DNA of 64,000 bases from Ianthella basta (GCA_964019415.1 OZ025884.1:4161193-4225192); one strand, 5' to 3'; positions 10,621 through 21,529 are shown, counted from the stretch's first letter. Program-made: numbers and translations. Notes: generated from the letters alone by a model not told the origin.

Positions 10621-11365
10621 ACATCTTCAAACCGCTGGATTGGCTTGTGCGAGCTTTTGTGAAATTCCTTACATCAGTATACGTCATACATTTGGCTTCC
10701 ATTGTGCGATTCATCACAGGATAGTCTTGCTACTTGGCTGGTCGAAGATGTTAAACGGCAGTGCCTTGACAAGTTAGCTCAACAGTCTTCACGAAGATGA
10801 AGATTGAACCGGCTTGTTCTAAGTTCTCCATGTGGGCAATAGCTATACATGGATTCTTCCCCAAGTTATAGTACCTGACATGTTTGACCCCCAGCAGTAG
10901 TAACAGTCTTTATGCCGTAGCTTCAGTATAGAATGGTTTACAGCATCTGTCCACATGAAAAAGTTAGATAGCGCGATTGTGCATCAATAGATACCTTTCT
11001 CCACTTTCTATCAGGTATCAGGAATTAGGGAATCTTATTTTATCTGGGAAGGCCTTTAGCCCAAATAGCTACGTACTATTCTAGGCACCCAGAACAAAAA
11101 ATAAACAATACACAGAAAAATAAGCTAATGAAGTGATACAGAATTGAGAAATCGAAACGTGGCAGGCTGATAAATTGTGAACAAGTACTGAGGGTGGTTG
11201 CCACAGATGGCCTTGTAGCAGTGCTGGGTCAGGTGGAGGTCACGCCTGGAAGACTAGGTAGCAAGACTAAGCTCCCTCCTAGCAGAGCTAGCTGAGGACC
11301 AGGAGCGCTGGCAAAGGATGGCCCAAGTCGCAAAGTTCTGTGGTCGCTCCAGTGACAATGCATCT
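10621..11365. other. No recognisable gene
   Basis: No protein motif, repeat structure or RNA gene seen. Confidence 0.4.
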
Positions 11366-11369
11366 TCTT

Positions 11370-11800
11370 TCAAGACAGCTGCTGCAGAAGGATCAAGTTC
11401 CTGCTCACAGTAGATCTCACATACCGTACAGGCTCATGCCAGACTAAGGTGTCATTGATAAGGACCCCAAGGAACTTCGTGGTGTGCACTTACTCAACTC
11501 GTGACAAAAGGAGGTGCACAGATAGGGGGAGCAGGTTCACTCTCCGTGCTGAATGAATGAGCATGGACTTGGATTTCGAAGCATTCAGACTCGGGTGGTA
11601 GTCGCAGAGCCATTCATTGGCAAGATGAATAGCCGAGGTGAGGGACTCAGCGATAGAGGTCACATCCTTTCCAATGGTGTAGATGGTAGTGTCATCAGTG
11701 AAAAGAAGTGTGGTAGCACCAGTGATGGCTTCAGGTAGGTCATTCACGAACAAAGAGAAAAGTGAAGGACCCAAGACCGAGCCCTGTGGCACACCTGATA
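11370..11800 (-). pseudogene. Non-LTR RT fragment (motif B to thumb)
   Basis: The minus frame 11490-11792 starts at MPQGSVLGPSLFSLFVNDLP and includes LLFTDDTTIY (motif C with both Asp kept) and ANEWLCDYHPSLNASKSKSM. In a shifted frame it continues with TKFLGVLINDTLVW-like residues to ~11370. Both ends are truncated. L2/CR1/Jockey-like in style; clade not determined. Confidence 0.85.
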
Positions 11801-12126
11801 GAAGGGTACAAGGATCAGATACAGGGCTGCTCTATGGCCTTTCATCTCAGACTGCTGGTGCATTTTCCGCATTTTTTATCGCCTCTGTTGATGGCAAAAT
11901 ATCTCAGCCCATTGAGCGATTCTTGGCAATAATCGCATATGGGACTACAGAGCAGCCCTTAGTCTTCTTGCTGATCAATGTTTGACTTAGATTGCATTTG
12001 TCTTGTAGGAGAAAAGCAAAAATGCAGAGGTCTAAATTCGGCACGCGTTGTTTACAAAGGACATGTCCCAAATGCGTTGGTACAAGCTGTGGGGATGGTT
12101 CTTCTGATGTATCTTTTCTGTCTTTA
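11801..12126. other. No gene; weak similarity to hairpin-headed repeat
   Basis: A ~25 nt stretch near 12050 (TTTACA..GGACATGTCCCA..ATGCGT) resembles 4978-5005. Otherwise unassigned. The last five bases before the LTR (12122-12126, CTTTA) are the left copy of an imperfect target duplication. Confidence 0.35.
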
Positions 12127-12480
12127 TGTTGTGTATCTTGTGTTTGTGTAATGTACTTTGTAATTAGTTATGATTGCTGTATGCCTGTTTTAATTGTTAC
12201 TTATTGATTGTATGGTTGGCATGGTTATGGTTGGCGTGGTATTGTTATAGTTACTGTGACATTTGCTTGTATTGTGTGGTTATATATCTGGAGTGATCGT
12301 GTGTACTTTTCAGTTAGTTAGTTAGTTAGTTAGCCAGTCAGCCAGTTTGTCAGTTAGTGAGTTCCCTGTACCCTCGAACAGTTGTGTGTAGGTTGACTTT
12401 GCCTTGTGGTCATTGAGTTGTGTTCATTGGTTCATTTGGTTGTTCGTCGGTGATACTGACTCGCACTTGCAGACACCACA
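12127..12480 (+). repeat. 5' LTR of Ty3/Gypsy element
   Basis: It starts TGTTGTGTATC and ends GACACCACA (TG..CA). It matches 16541-16893 along its length, with substitutions and a ~15 nt extra GGTTGGCATGG unit in the 3' copy. Flanked by CTTTA on the left and CTTTC after the 3' LTR (4 of 5 match, the 5 bp duplication expected of Ty3/Gypsy). A (GTTA)n run lies inside both LTRs. Confidence 0.93.
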
Positions 12481-12502
12481 TAACTGGTGACGAAGGTGCA
12501 CG
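12481..12502 (+). other. Candidate primer-binding site
   Basis: Sequence just inside the 5' LTR (CTGGTGACGAAGG, within 12484-12496) is in the position and has the TGG start of a tRNA-primed PBS. The tRNA is not assigned. Confidence 0.55.
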
Positions 12503-12505
12503 GAT

Positions 12506-13356
12506 TTGACCAGTCCAGCCACAGCGACAGTTGTAGGGAGAATCGCAGCCTACACACAGGACAAGAACTGGCAGCATTACGTGGAACGGCTGCAGCTTTT
12601 CATGGAGGCAAATGGAGTAACTGATCCGAGCAGGAAACGGGCGACATTCTTGTCGGTAGTGGGACCTACAATGTTCCAATTGCTTTGCAGCCTCATTGCC
12701 CGGAGAAACCAGCCGACAAGTCATTCGAGGACCTGATGGAGGTTCTGAAGACACACTTCGACCCTGAGCCATTGGAGATTGTAGAGAGATACAAGTTTCA
12801 CACCCAAATTCGGAGACCGGGTGAATCAGTCGCTGTTTACCTGTCGGAGTTACGGGCACTATCCGTACATTGCAAGTTCGACCCGGTATTGGACGATATG
12901 TTATGGGACCGACTCGTATGCGGTATCAACGACAACCAGATGTAGAAGAGTCTCCTATCTGAGCCCAAGTTGACGTTGGAGAAGGCATCAAAAATCGCCC
13001 ACAGCATGGAAACGACAGTACAAAATGTCCGCCAGCTGCGAAGTGCACAGCCTGGGCAGGAATCACGTGAGGGGGTACACAAAGTTGGTTCATCTACTCC
13101 GCTCACCCGTGAAAGGTCAGCAATTACATGCTATCGGTGTGGGAAAACAGGGCACCGAAGTGCAAAGTGCAGACACAAAAGTTCAAAGTGCCACAGCTGT
13201 GGCAAAGTGGGTCATCTGCAGACAGTCTGCAGGAGCAAGCCCTCCCAAGCTTTGGAGCAACCCAGAGGCCAGCAGCAACACTCGGTACGCCAAGTGCAGG
13301 AGACAGAGGACCCACATCCATTGTTCACGTTACCGAGTCCCCGTTCGAAGCCATGA
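12506..13356 (+). pseudogene. gag: Ty3/Gypsy gag
   Basis: Capsid-like protein of an LTR retrotransposon, normally assembling the particle that packages its RNA. The N-terminal part (12506-~12700) changes frame, then reads FEDLMEVLKTHFDPEP, ERYKFHTQIRRPGESVAVYL, a typical Gypsy gag core. Two zinc knuckles follow: CYRCGKTGHRSAKC and CHSCGKVGHLQTVC (13129-13245). Defects: no ATG at the expected start (TTG at 12506), a frameshift near 12700, a UAG at 12943-12945 and a UGA at 13354-13356 separating gag from an in-frame pol. Normal gag-pol is likely one frame. Confidence 0.9.
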
Positions 13357-14861
13357 AAGACTGTGGTAGAAACCGATGGAGTCCCTCTGGAAATGGAGGT
13401 CGACACTGGATCCTCCCTTTCTTTGGTGGCTGAAGACATGTACCAGCGCCACTGGCCACAGAGGGAGCTGCATAAGTCCCAGCTGAGGTTGTGTACCTAC
13501 TCAGGCAAGCCACTGGAAGTGAAGGGAAGCCTGAGAGTGTTAGTACGTCATGGAGGTCAAGAAATTTATCTTCCACTTACTGTGGTGAAGGGGACTGGAC
13601 CAAGTCTTCTTGGTAGAGACTGGCTGGAGCATCTGCAAATCGACTGGGAGCAAGTCCGCCAAATCAGTGCCACCGCCTTGGAGAGATTGCTAGATCACAA
13701 GAAGAAGCTGTTTGAGCCAGGTCTTGGCACACTGCAGGGGTTTAAGGCTAAAATCCATGAGGACCCTGCAGCAACCCCCAAGTTCTGCAAACCAAGGCAG
13801 GTCCCATACACCATGCAGGCAAAGGTGGAGACAGAACTAGATCGATCGTCAGCCTCGGGCATCATTGAGCCAGTGAAAGTTGCAGACTGGGCAGCCCCAA
13901 TTGTACCAGTGCTGAAAAGTGACAAGGAATCGGTGCACATCTGTGGAGATTATAAGCTCACTGTGAATGTTGAGTCGAAGTTGGAACAATACCCTATTCC
14001 TCGTGTTGAAGATTTGTTTGCAGCAGTTGCAGGTGGCGAGTTTTCTCCAAATTGGATGAGTCATGCTTACCGACAAATTGAGCTGGATGACACCTCAAAG
14101 ATGTTCATGGTGATTAACACACACAAGGGGCTTTTCTGATACAATCGGCTTCCATTTGGTGTATCTTCAGCTCCTGCCATATTTCAAAGAGTAATGGAGT
14201 CTGTTGCAGGGAATCACTGTGTGTGGTTGTTTACCTGGATGACATCTTGGTGTCGGGCAAGACAGAGGAGAAGCACCTGGCAGTCCTTGAGCAGGTTCTG
14301 GACTGTCTAGAAGAAGCAGGCCTTCGACGGAACAAAGGCAAGTGCATGTTTATGACTGATTCTGTTTCCTATCTTGGGCACACCGTAGATGCCCAAGGCC
14401 TGCGTCCCAATCCAAACAAAGTCAGAGCTGTGGAAGAGGCACCTCACCCACGTTGTGTCTCAGAGCTGAAGTCCTTTCTAGGACTCCTTGCGTACTACAG
14501 CAAGTTCCTGCCAGACCTTGCCACAGTGCTTTCACCCCTCTGTGCCCTACTCCGCCAGGACACATCCTGGTCGTGGAACAAAAGGAGGGAGGAAGCCTTT
14601 CAACCAGCCAAGAAGTTGTTGATCTCAGCCAATGTTCTGGTTCACTTTGACCCGGAACTCCCTCTCTTGCTGGCGTGTGACGCTCCATCTTATGGAATTG
14701 GTGCAGTGCTGTCGCACCAATGAAGGATGGGTCAGAACGCCCGATAGCTTTTGTGTGGTGTTCCCTGACTGAGGTAGAGCGCAAGTACTCCCAGATTGAG
14801 CGAGAAGCCTTGGCTTGTGTGTTTAGAGTGACAAGGTTCCATAACTGTTTGTTTGCAAAGT
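13357..14861 (+). pseudogene. pol: Ty3/Gypsy pol: protease, RT, partial RNase H
   Basis: Aspartic protease (MEVDTGSSLSLV, active site DTG, ~13399) and LLGRDWL; RT with CGDYKLTVN and YRQIELDDTSK; UGA at 14138-14140 just before YNRLPFGVSSAPAIF; frameshift ~14220; then VVYLDDILVSG (motif C YLDD), CMFMTDSVSYLGH, LKSFLGLLAYYSKF; RNase H start LLLACDAPSYGIGAVLSH, UGA at 14721-14723, and, in a shifted frame, IAFV..TEVERKYSQIEREALA. It breaks off at ~14861 at the Penelope-type insert. The rest of RNase H and the integrase HH half-finger are absent. Confidence 0.92.
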
Positions 14862-15312
14862 GATACTGTAGAGGTTCAAACCACTGGGAGTGAAAACAGT
14901 GACGTCATCCCGAAGCACTCTCAGATCCTCACTAGTGAAGGAGAAGCAGCCAAGACCAGACAGGAAGAAGAAGGGAGTAGTCTACGAGGTACTGTGCAAG
15001 GATTGCCCGAGTGTATACATTGGAGAGATAGGAAGAACCTTGGAGAAGTGGATCAGTGAGCACAAGACTGCAGTAAAGAAGAATGACCCCAAGAATGGTA
15101 TTGCTGTGCACTCCTGGACCAAACAGCACCAGGTCAACTGGGAAGCTGCAACAGTCAAACAAGAGGAAGGAAGCTATTGGAAGAGTAGGGTCCTAGAGGC
15201 CCTACACATCCACCAGCAACCCCAAACCTCAAACTTGGACTGTGGGCTCAACACCAATCCCTCCTGGCTCCCCCTGTTGAACAAGACTCATTCCCACTGC
15301 CCCCTTTGACTG
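14862..15312 (+). pseudogene. Penelope-like element fragment: GIY-YIG endonuclease domain
   Basis: The frame 14890-15309 reads KKKGVVYEVLCKDCPSVYIG (GIY/YIG core with CxxC between the two motifs), EIGRTLEKWISEH, NGIAVHSW, and a C-terminus with VLEALHIHQQ and SWLPLL. CxxC between GIY and YIG plus downstream His residues is the hallmark of the Penelope-type endonuclease, which nicks target DNA for reverse transcription. Only this C-terminal domain is present; no Penelope RT adjoins. It sits inside Gypsy pol and ends at a stop (15307-15309) just before integrase. Confidence 0.85.
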
Positions 15313-15319
15313 CTACGCC

Positions 15320-16489
15320 TGGTCACCTCACGAATCAGGAATGGCTAAGATGAGGAGTGTGGCCCGTTCATTCTTCTGGTGGCCTGGCATGGATACTGAG
15401 ATCGAAGGAATCGCAAGGAAGTGTGAGTTGTGTCAGCAGTCATGTGGTTTACCGCCTGTTGCTCCATTGCATCCCTGGGCTTGTCCGAGTGCACCTGGGT
15501 CAAGGATTAACCTTGACTATGCAGGGCCAATTGCTGGGCAAATGTTTCTGGTATTGATTGACGCACATACAAAGTGGCTAGAAGTGTTCCCTGTGCCAGC
15601 TGCTACTTCCACTGAGACCATTCAACAGTTGAGGACAACATTTGCGCGATTTGGCCTGCCACACACGGTAGTGACGGACAATGGATCCTGTTTTACAAGC
15701 GAAGAGTTTGCCATCTTCCTGACCAAGAATGGAGTGTGCCATGTAAAGACAGCCCCGTATCATCCGTCTTCTAATGGACAAGCTGAACACGTTCAAGTGT
15801 TTAAGAATAGATTCAAGAAGCTGAGGGATGGTACCGTCTCAGATCGCTTGGCCAGATTCCTATTGTCATACAGGATCACTCCGCACAGCACAACTGGTCT
15901 TTCTCCAGCTGAGCTGGTGTTTGGCAGGAACCTTCGCTCAAGGTTTGATCATGTACAGCCTGATGTGTCGGCGAGGGTTGAGAAGCAACAGCATCACCAG
16001 AAGGAAGTGCATGATAACCATGCTCGAAGCCGTTCTTTTAAAGTAGACAAGCTGGTGTTTGCACGCAACTTTCGTCCCGGTTCACCTTGGCTATCAGGAC
16101 AAGTAGTGAACATATTGGGTCTAGTATCCTTTGAAGTCAAGCTGACTGAAGGTCAGATTGTGAGACACCATCAAGACCATCTCAGGAAACGCACAGAAAT
16201 GACTGAATCCCTTGAGGTTGACTCTGCGTCAGAACCGTTGGCATCAGAGTGTCTGTGGGCACCACCCGAAGTCGTGTCTACTGAGGACGACACTGTTGCG
16301 CCAGCTGCCACACGGAATCCTGAAACACACACGTCCAGTGGTGATTCGGCAGCTAGTTCTGCACACATGGTGCCCAATTCAGTGACTACCATGCCCAGTG
16401 AACCTTCCACCTCACTGCCTATGTCGGCATCTCAACGCCGTAGGTACCCTTCACGATCGTGGGTACCTCCTGACGAATATTGTTGTTGA
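15320..16489 (+). pseudogene. pol: Ty3/Gypsy integrase and C-terminal tail
   Basis: A 382-codon frame (15341-16489). CELCQQ is the CxxC half of the HHCC finger; its HH half lies upstream and is lost. The DDE core is complete: Asp in INLDYAGPI, Asp in VVTDNGSCFTSEEF, Glu in HPSSNGQAEH. RITPHSTTGLSPAELVFGR follows, then a chromodomain-less C-terminal part (GQIVRHHQDHLRKR) and a Ser/Thr/Pro-rich tail ending in a stop at 16487-16489, 39 nt before the polypurine tract. Open throughout, but it cannot be expressed from an intact pol. Confidence 0.93.
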
Positions 16490-16527
16490 CTGTCATGACT
16501 TGGAGTTGACTAATTCCCTACTTTGTT

Positions 16528-16540
16528 ATGGGGGGAGGGG
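16528..16540 (+). other. Polypurine tract
   Basis: ATGGGGGGAGGGG directly abuts the 3' LTR (TGTTG..). Standard plus-strand primer for LTR elements. Confidence 0.9.
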
Positions 16541-16893
16541 TGTTGTGTATCTTGTGTACTTTGTATCCTCATTTATGATTGCTGTGTGCCTGCTTTAATT
16601 GTTACTTATTGATTGTATGGTTGGCATGGTTATGGTTGGCATGGTTTTTGGTTGGCATGGTACTGTTATAGTTACTGTGACATATACTTGCATTGTGTGG
16701 TTATATATCTGGAGTGATCACATGTACTTTTCAGCTAGTTAGTTAGTTAGTTAGCCAGTTTGTCAGTTAGTGAGTTCCCTGTACCCTCGAACAGTTGTGT
16801 GTAGGTTGACTTTGCCTTGTGGTCATTGAGTTGTGTTCATTGGTTCATTTGGTTGTTCGTCGGCGATACTGACTCACACTTGCGGACACCACA
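16541..16893 (+). repeat. 3' LTR of Ty3/Gypsy element
   Basis: TGTTGTGTATC..GACACCACA, matching 12127-12480. Multiple substitutions and one duplicated GGTTGGCATGG unit relative to the 5' LTR show the insertion is not recent. Followed by CTTTC (imperfect target duplication). Confidence 0.93.
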
Positions 16894-16988
16894 CTTTCTA
16901 GCACTTTCTAGTCTACCGTAATATCTACAGCAAAGTTCAAAGAAGCTGCATGAATGAAAAACAAGTCTTTCAAGTTAAAAAAAACTCG

Positions 16989-18047
16989 TGGGGCTGCCGC
17001 CCCAACTTGAAATACTTGCTCTCTCTGGTCGCTGCTGTGTTATCAATATATAGTAGCTATTGCAACTAATATTGTGTAATTCATCAACACACTTGTGAAC
17101 ACACTTTATAGGCAAGAAAGAGCACAAACGATCGAAGTAGACTTGAATACAGTCAAAAACATTCTGACACACATTTGCACAATGGCACAGTACATTAAGT
17201 TACACACTTTACACACAGTTTGCACATTCTCAGAGTTGCCAAAACACTATCAATTACAAGCTCACACACGCGCGCACACACACACGCGCGCACGCTAAAT
17301 ACACACATGCAAACATGCGTACATGCTCTCATTTATTGGACTGTACTATGACATGGATGAGAGGAGAGGGACATACGTCGATGGAGGGCACACAGATAGC
17401 TGCAAATACTTTACAGCATACCTACAGGCATTGCAGCGGTTAGGGTTCTGTTGTGGCAGAAGGCAGTTCGCTTGACTGTACTACATGCACCATCTGGAGG
17501 AATTTTTGAAGGGTATCTGTGCGCACTTAAGCTTTAAATGCCATAGACCCCTAGCAAAGGTTTGCGTACAGAATTCATGGGGATCACCAAGTTCTACGTT
17601 GCTCGATCCTGTCACTTCTCTGAGACAGGAAACTGAAGTCCTTCAACGGGGCAGCCATCATTGCATGAACCAAGTCGCCGAACTGCTGGGTGCTATCCCG
17701 CTGCTTTCTGTATGTCTTCAGACTAGACGTGGTGTGGTTGCCTGTTCTACAACTTTCGAAGGCAGAAGATGCCTATGCTCCGTGCGGAGTGACGTTTGGA
17801 AGCCAGTTTCAAAGTCCTTCCCTCGGTTCTTCCGGCATGAGAGAGGCAAAGCAAAAGGCCAACAATATAAATTCCCCATCTCCAAAACATCCGTTGATAC
17901 ATTACTATCTAAATGCAAGCACAGTTATACTACTGCAGTTTACGTATTATACAAACTGACATACATTTTACTACCTGAAACATGACACGAAGCCATACAA
18001 CAAAATGTCAAAACAAAAACAATATAGGGGCTGCCACAGGCAGCCCC
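16989..18047. repeat. Hairpin-bounded repeat (~1.06 kb)
   Basis: The left boundary hairpin TGGGGC-TGCC-GCCCCA (16989-17104 region) and the right hairpin GGGGCTGCC-ACA-GGCAGCCCC (18027-18047) bracket the segment. The right one is followed inward (minus strand) by ATATTGTTTTTG, as in the hairpin head at 4039. Contains (CA)n(CG)n near 17262-17295. Likely a non-autonomous relative of the 4039 family; transposition type unknown. Confidence 0.5.
17485..17985 (+). CDS. Uncharacterised repeat-borne open frame
   Basis: A 166-codon frame inside the hairpin-bounded repeat. The segment VAELLGAIPLLSVCLQTRRG has a clear relative on the minus strand at 21204-21386 (SNLLGAVPKLSLCLSTRSAI). No domain recognised; no transposase motif. 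The shared protein-like segment could be only repeat homology. Start codon not established. Confidence 0.3.
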   Translation: MHHLEEFLKGICAHLSFKCHRPLAKVCVQNSWGSPSSTLLDPVTSLRQETEVLQRGSHHCMNQVAELLGAIPLLSVCLQTRRGVVACSTTFEGRRCLCSVRSDVWKPVSKSFPRFFRHERGKAKGQQYKFPISKTSVDTLLSKCKHSYTTAVYVLYKLTYILLPET

Positions 18048-18089
18048 TAACAACTGTTTTACAACAAGTATTTCGAGTCAGGGCGCTCC

Positions 18090-18270
18090 TGATTCAAACT
18101 ACTTGCTAGCAATCTCCACATAAATGTTGAGTAGTTCGGAAAGTTTGGGATACAGCAATACTGATGGCCTGAAATATACATCAAGATGCCTACACGGTTG
18201 GGTTTGCAAGAGTTTCAAGTCACCAGAACAGCCACACACAAACACACATGCATGCACACACACACACACA

Positions 18271-18333
<63 letters not shown>

Positions 18334-19045
18334 GAGAGAGATGGGGGTAGACACAGAACATCAGCTAGCAAGGTCTGTTGTAAATGGAGGAACATTTCAG
18401 AGCATGTTACCTGCCCATAGTGTAATTTCAATTCGTCTAGGAGTACTAACACCTCCAGTTGTCTTCAATACTCAGTTGTCTCCAGACTTCGATGCCATGA
18501 TTCCCTGAAGTGCGCCCGTGCTGTTCCGCTGTCTCAACGAACTCCACGAGGGTAGCTAGCTAGCTTCCCATCATGCGCAATATCAGGCTTTTCTGTTGAA
18601 AATCAAGCCAATTCATCCAAGGAACCTCATTGCATTGGTATATTATGATGAACAAATGGTTCTAAGCCCACATCAACTAGCACTATGCAATAGAGGAAGC
18701 TTAAATGTAGTAAATCGATAGTGACTCGTCTCAGAGCGCAGCCATTTTATAATGCCCGTCGCTCAGTCTTCATGATATTTGGAACTATATCTCACAGGAG
18801 AGTCTTTCAATAGGCTTCTTACTAGTGCTACCATGTAAACACATATCTATGTCCTAATTTCGTTTGATAAATATATGGCGAAATGGAAAAATATATGTTT
18901 GCGAGTCTTGTAAAGCGTAGACCTCGAGCGCCGCCATCTTGAATTGCCCGAAATATACATACATACATACATACATAGTCCATTACTAACATGAAGCTAC
19001 TGTATACGAATACCTAAAAGCGAAAACAATATAGGGGCGCCAAAA
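18090..19045 (-). repeat. Hairpin-headed interspersed repeat, copy B
   Basis: Reverse of the 4039-5460 copy. On the minus strand from 19045: GGCGCCCCTATATTG, AGGTATTCG, GCTTCATGTTAGTAATGGAC, (TATG)n, CAAGATGGCGGCGC, and the blocks matching 5040-5340, then GT repeats and a distal part. The distal part (18090-18230) also matches 23366-23510. Confidence 0.75.
18249..18329. repeat. (CA)n microsatellite
   Basis: CA tract internal to the repeat above, the counterpart of (GT)n at 5341-5459. Confidence 0.97.
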
Positions 19046-20238
19046 ACACACAAAAGACTGCATAATATAATGTACCTGGCCTGAACACAACTGAGTAGGC
19101 CATCAAGAAGCAGAGACAATTCTGATTAAGACAAAGGAGAACACAAGACTGGTAGGACAAATTTAAAGGTGTCAATCACAATTAATTGGGTTGCTGCCAA
19201 TTACACTATGAAAAGATCATTATGTCTGATGCATTGGCATTATGAACATACCAGTATACTGACCAACTCTAAGATGGTCAAAGGCAAGTTTCTAAACACA
19301 TTACAGAGAGAAATGCACATGACTTCCCTCACTTGGAAAATGGAAATAACAGTGAATGTGTACTCCCACCTGTGCATCCAAACGAAGGTAATCCAAACTT
19401 CCTGGATATCCAGCACAGGTTTTATTCCCAAAATCATTGTATATTCCAAACTTGAGACCCATTCCATGAATCTATATGAAAATCAGGCCATCAATGTGTA
19501 ACTGCCCAAGGTGCTGGAAAGGGTGAGAATTAAGTTACTTACCTGATCAGCTAAATATTTAATGCCATGAGGAAAACGAACTGGGTCAGCCTGTAGCTTC
19601 CCTTCAGAGTCACGCTCCTTTGACGCCCAGCAATCCTATATAAAAGAAAAGACAAAAATAAATCAGTTGCAATATCAACCACTATTTAAAATAAAAAATA
19701 TTGTTAGAGGCTGCCCATATAGTTTTCAAATTGAGATCTTGTCGTACGGCTTCATGTTACGGATATAAATATATACTACATGAAGCTACAGTTGTACTCC
19801 AATGCTTACATTTATATTGAAAGTATTGGGCGAAGCATTGGGTGTAGGGAATATATTTTATTCCATTTCTCTTTTTCTTCTTTTTTTCCTCTATTATTTT
19901 ATACCAGTCTTAGCCAAAATACTGACAACTAGAAATTTAATACTAAATAATTGATGTGATGTTGGAGAGTAAGATACAATTAAATGAGTAAGGTAAAATG
20001 AATCCTGGCTAGTGTAAAGAAATTAATTCAAGATTACAGGATGACGACAGGTGATGATTTTTAAATGGCTGACTATGAACTCCTAGATCACTATTTATAG
20101 TCTAAGAAGCATCTTCTCTAAGTTCTTACTTGAGTTTGAGTACTCTCAGAAGTAATGCCTAAAGTGTCTCAGCATCCAATAGCCAGCAGAATCAACAGAA
20201 TCAACCGAATCGATGGATCAATTGAATCAATTGTATTG
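19046..20238. other. No gene; one inverted subterminal motif pair
   Basis: AT-rich unassigned DNA. At 19748-19790 GTACGGCTTCATGTTA and ACATGAAGCTAC face each other, the same subterminal sequence found at 4085, 18990, 21130 and 25005. A 110-codon frame at 19169 has no recognised motif. Confidence 0.4.
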
Positions 20239-20239
20239 A

Positions 20240-20908
20240 ATTGAACCATCTGAATCTGTGGTATCAGCAAAGGTTGGAATTTGGAGACTACCAGAGTGTG
20301 TGCTTTCGGCTAGCACTTAATCCCTGGGGAGTCGTTGGTGAGTCTTGGTGCCTGAGTACAGATCAACTGAATGGAGAGGTTGGAATAGCATGCTGTCAGA
20401 AGTACAAACAGTGTGTGCTATTCGCCTGCACCCAATGCTCACAAGGAAAGATGGCTTCATAAGAGTACATGGACCACATAGTGATCATTGCCCTGGTTCT
20501 GGCAAGCCTCTGAGGACTGTTGATGGAAGATCTACCATTCAGCCAGGGATGTCCACCTCTGAGGCCTCCAGTGAAGATTTGGGGCATGGTGAACAAAGTG
20601 ACACAAATACAAATCATCTCCCCATCCCATCCCATCCTCCTAACATCAGTGTGCTGAGAAGGATCCTGAAGGACTCCAGTGAGAAGACATCTACAAAGCT
20701 CACAACATTCCTTTATCAAGTGGTGGGCCATAATGACTGTAGTGCATGGGAGTGCCTCCTGCTATCCCCAATTTGTTGCCATCGGGCCCCCAAGAGAAGA
20801 AGGCACAAACGGAGCCTTGCATCAGTGGTTAATCTTCAGGTGTTGGAGAAAAAGAATCCAATAGTTAACAATGCAGTGACAAATGACCTCTTGATTATGA
20901 TTCGGTAG
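20240..20908 (+). pseudogene. Retroelement N-terminal fragment (HGP..CPGSG motif)
   Basis: The frame 20345-20908 contains KDGFIRVHGPHSDHCPGSGKPL, a Ser/Thr/Pro-rich segment and VVGHNDCSAWECLLLSPICC..PKRRRHKRSLASVVNLQV. This resembles the pre-RT N-terminus of a large family of metazoan non-LTR elements whose C-terminus resembles 28715-29685. It stops at 20906-20908, before any RT. Assignment rests on motif recognition only. Confidence 0.5.
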
Positions 20909-21035
20909 AGGCTCATAGCTGCGATTGTAGATTTAGCAAATAATTAGATGAGCAATACTGCAGCTTGAAGAAAGGAGAGTCGCAGGACGTTTCGGCTCGA
21001 GAGCCTTTGTCAACTGCTTACAGTGAGGACTGAAG
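20905..21035 (-). repeat. Penelope-type terminal repeat fragment
   Basis: On the minus strand it runs from a hammerhead-like core to ..CTATGAGCCTCTACC. The same GTAGAGGCTCATAG.TGCG end occurs at 25614. It abuts the retroelement fragment above. Confidence 0.6.
20982..21017 (-). ncRNA. Degenerate hammerhead ribozyme motif
   Basis: 36 nt on the minus strand: stem I GCAG/CTGC, core TTGACAA (consensus CTGANGA, two changes), stem II GGCT-CTCG-AGCC perfectly paired, GAAAC, GTC at the cleavage position. Core changes predict loss of activity. Confidence 0.6.
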
Positions 21036-21109
21036 GGAGTGACTGGCTTATATACAAAACAGATGATATCAGTTTATCGTAAACACCTGCACATACATTG
21101 GTGTCTGTG

Positions 21110-21420
21110 GAGGCTTACGGATATACTATAGAATACATGAAGCTAAGGATGGTATGCCATTTCATTCAGCCAGAAGTACACCATATGCCAGACAAAGGGA
21201 CTTTCAAAAGCGGCTTTCAAACATCATCTTAGCAAATTTAGGACATCCTCTTCCGCCACTATTGGAACAGACTCCTATGGCACTTCTGGTTGACAGGCAC
21301 AGAGATAGCTTTGGGACAGCGCCCAACAGGTTACTGACTTCAGTGCTGTCAGACCAGGTCAAGCTTTCAGGCCATGGCCTGGCCACTTTTCTTCCTGGGT
21401 AGTCCTTGAGAAACGTCCAA
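21110..21420 (-). repeat. Fragment related to the 17485 repeat frame
   Basis: The minus frame 21204-21386 shares the LLGA.P.LS.CL..R segment with 17485-17985. The plus strand starts near GAATACATGAAGCTAAGG, the subterminal motif of the hairpin-headed family. Confidence 0.45.
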
Positions 21421-21529
21421 AAATGGGGTAAAACAGATCTTCTATCTCATGGAGTGAAACCTAATAATGTAATGAATAAATTATGTGTAATTTATTGCAT
21501 GCATACTGTATAAATTAACAAACCACAAA

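Noticed and set aside
12506-12508. TTG as the true gag start
   Set aside because: Eukaryotic elements start at ATG; the original start has probably been lost by mutation or a small indel near 12503-12508.
14872-14882. GGTTCAAACCA as a tRNA B box
   Set aside because: No A box at proper distance and no cloverleaf; it lies at the Gypsy/Penelope junction.
18027-18050. Helitron 3' end (hairpin followed by CTAA)
   Set aside because: CTAA directly follows the stem instead of lying ~10 nt beyond it, no TC start or A/T insertion site was found, and no Rep/helicase frame exists.
19169-19501. 110-codon plus frame
   Set aside because: No recognisable domain; AT-rich stretch with similar-sized shadow on the other strand (19240-19467).
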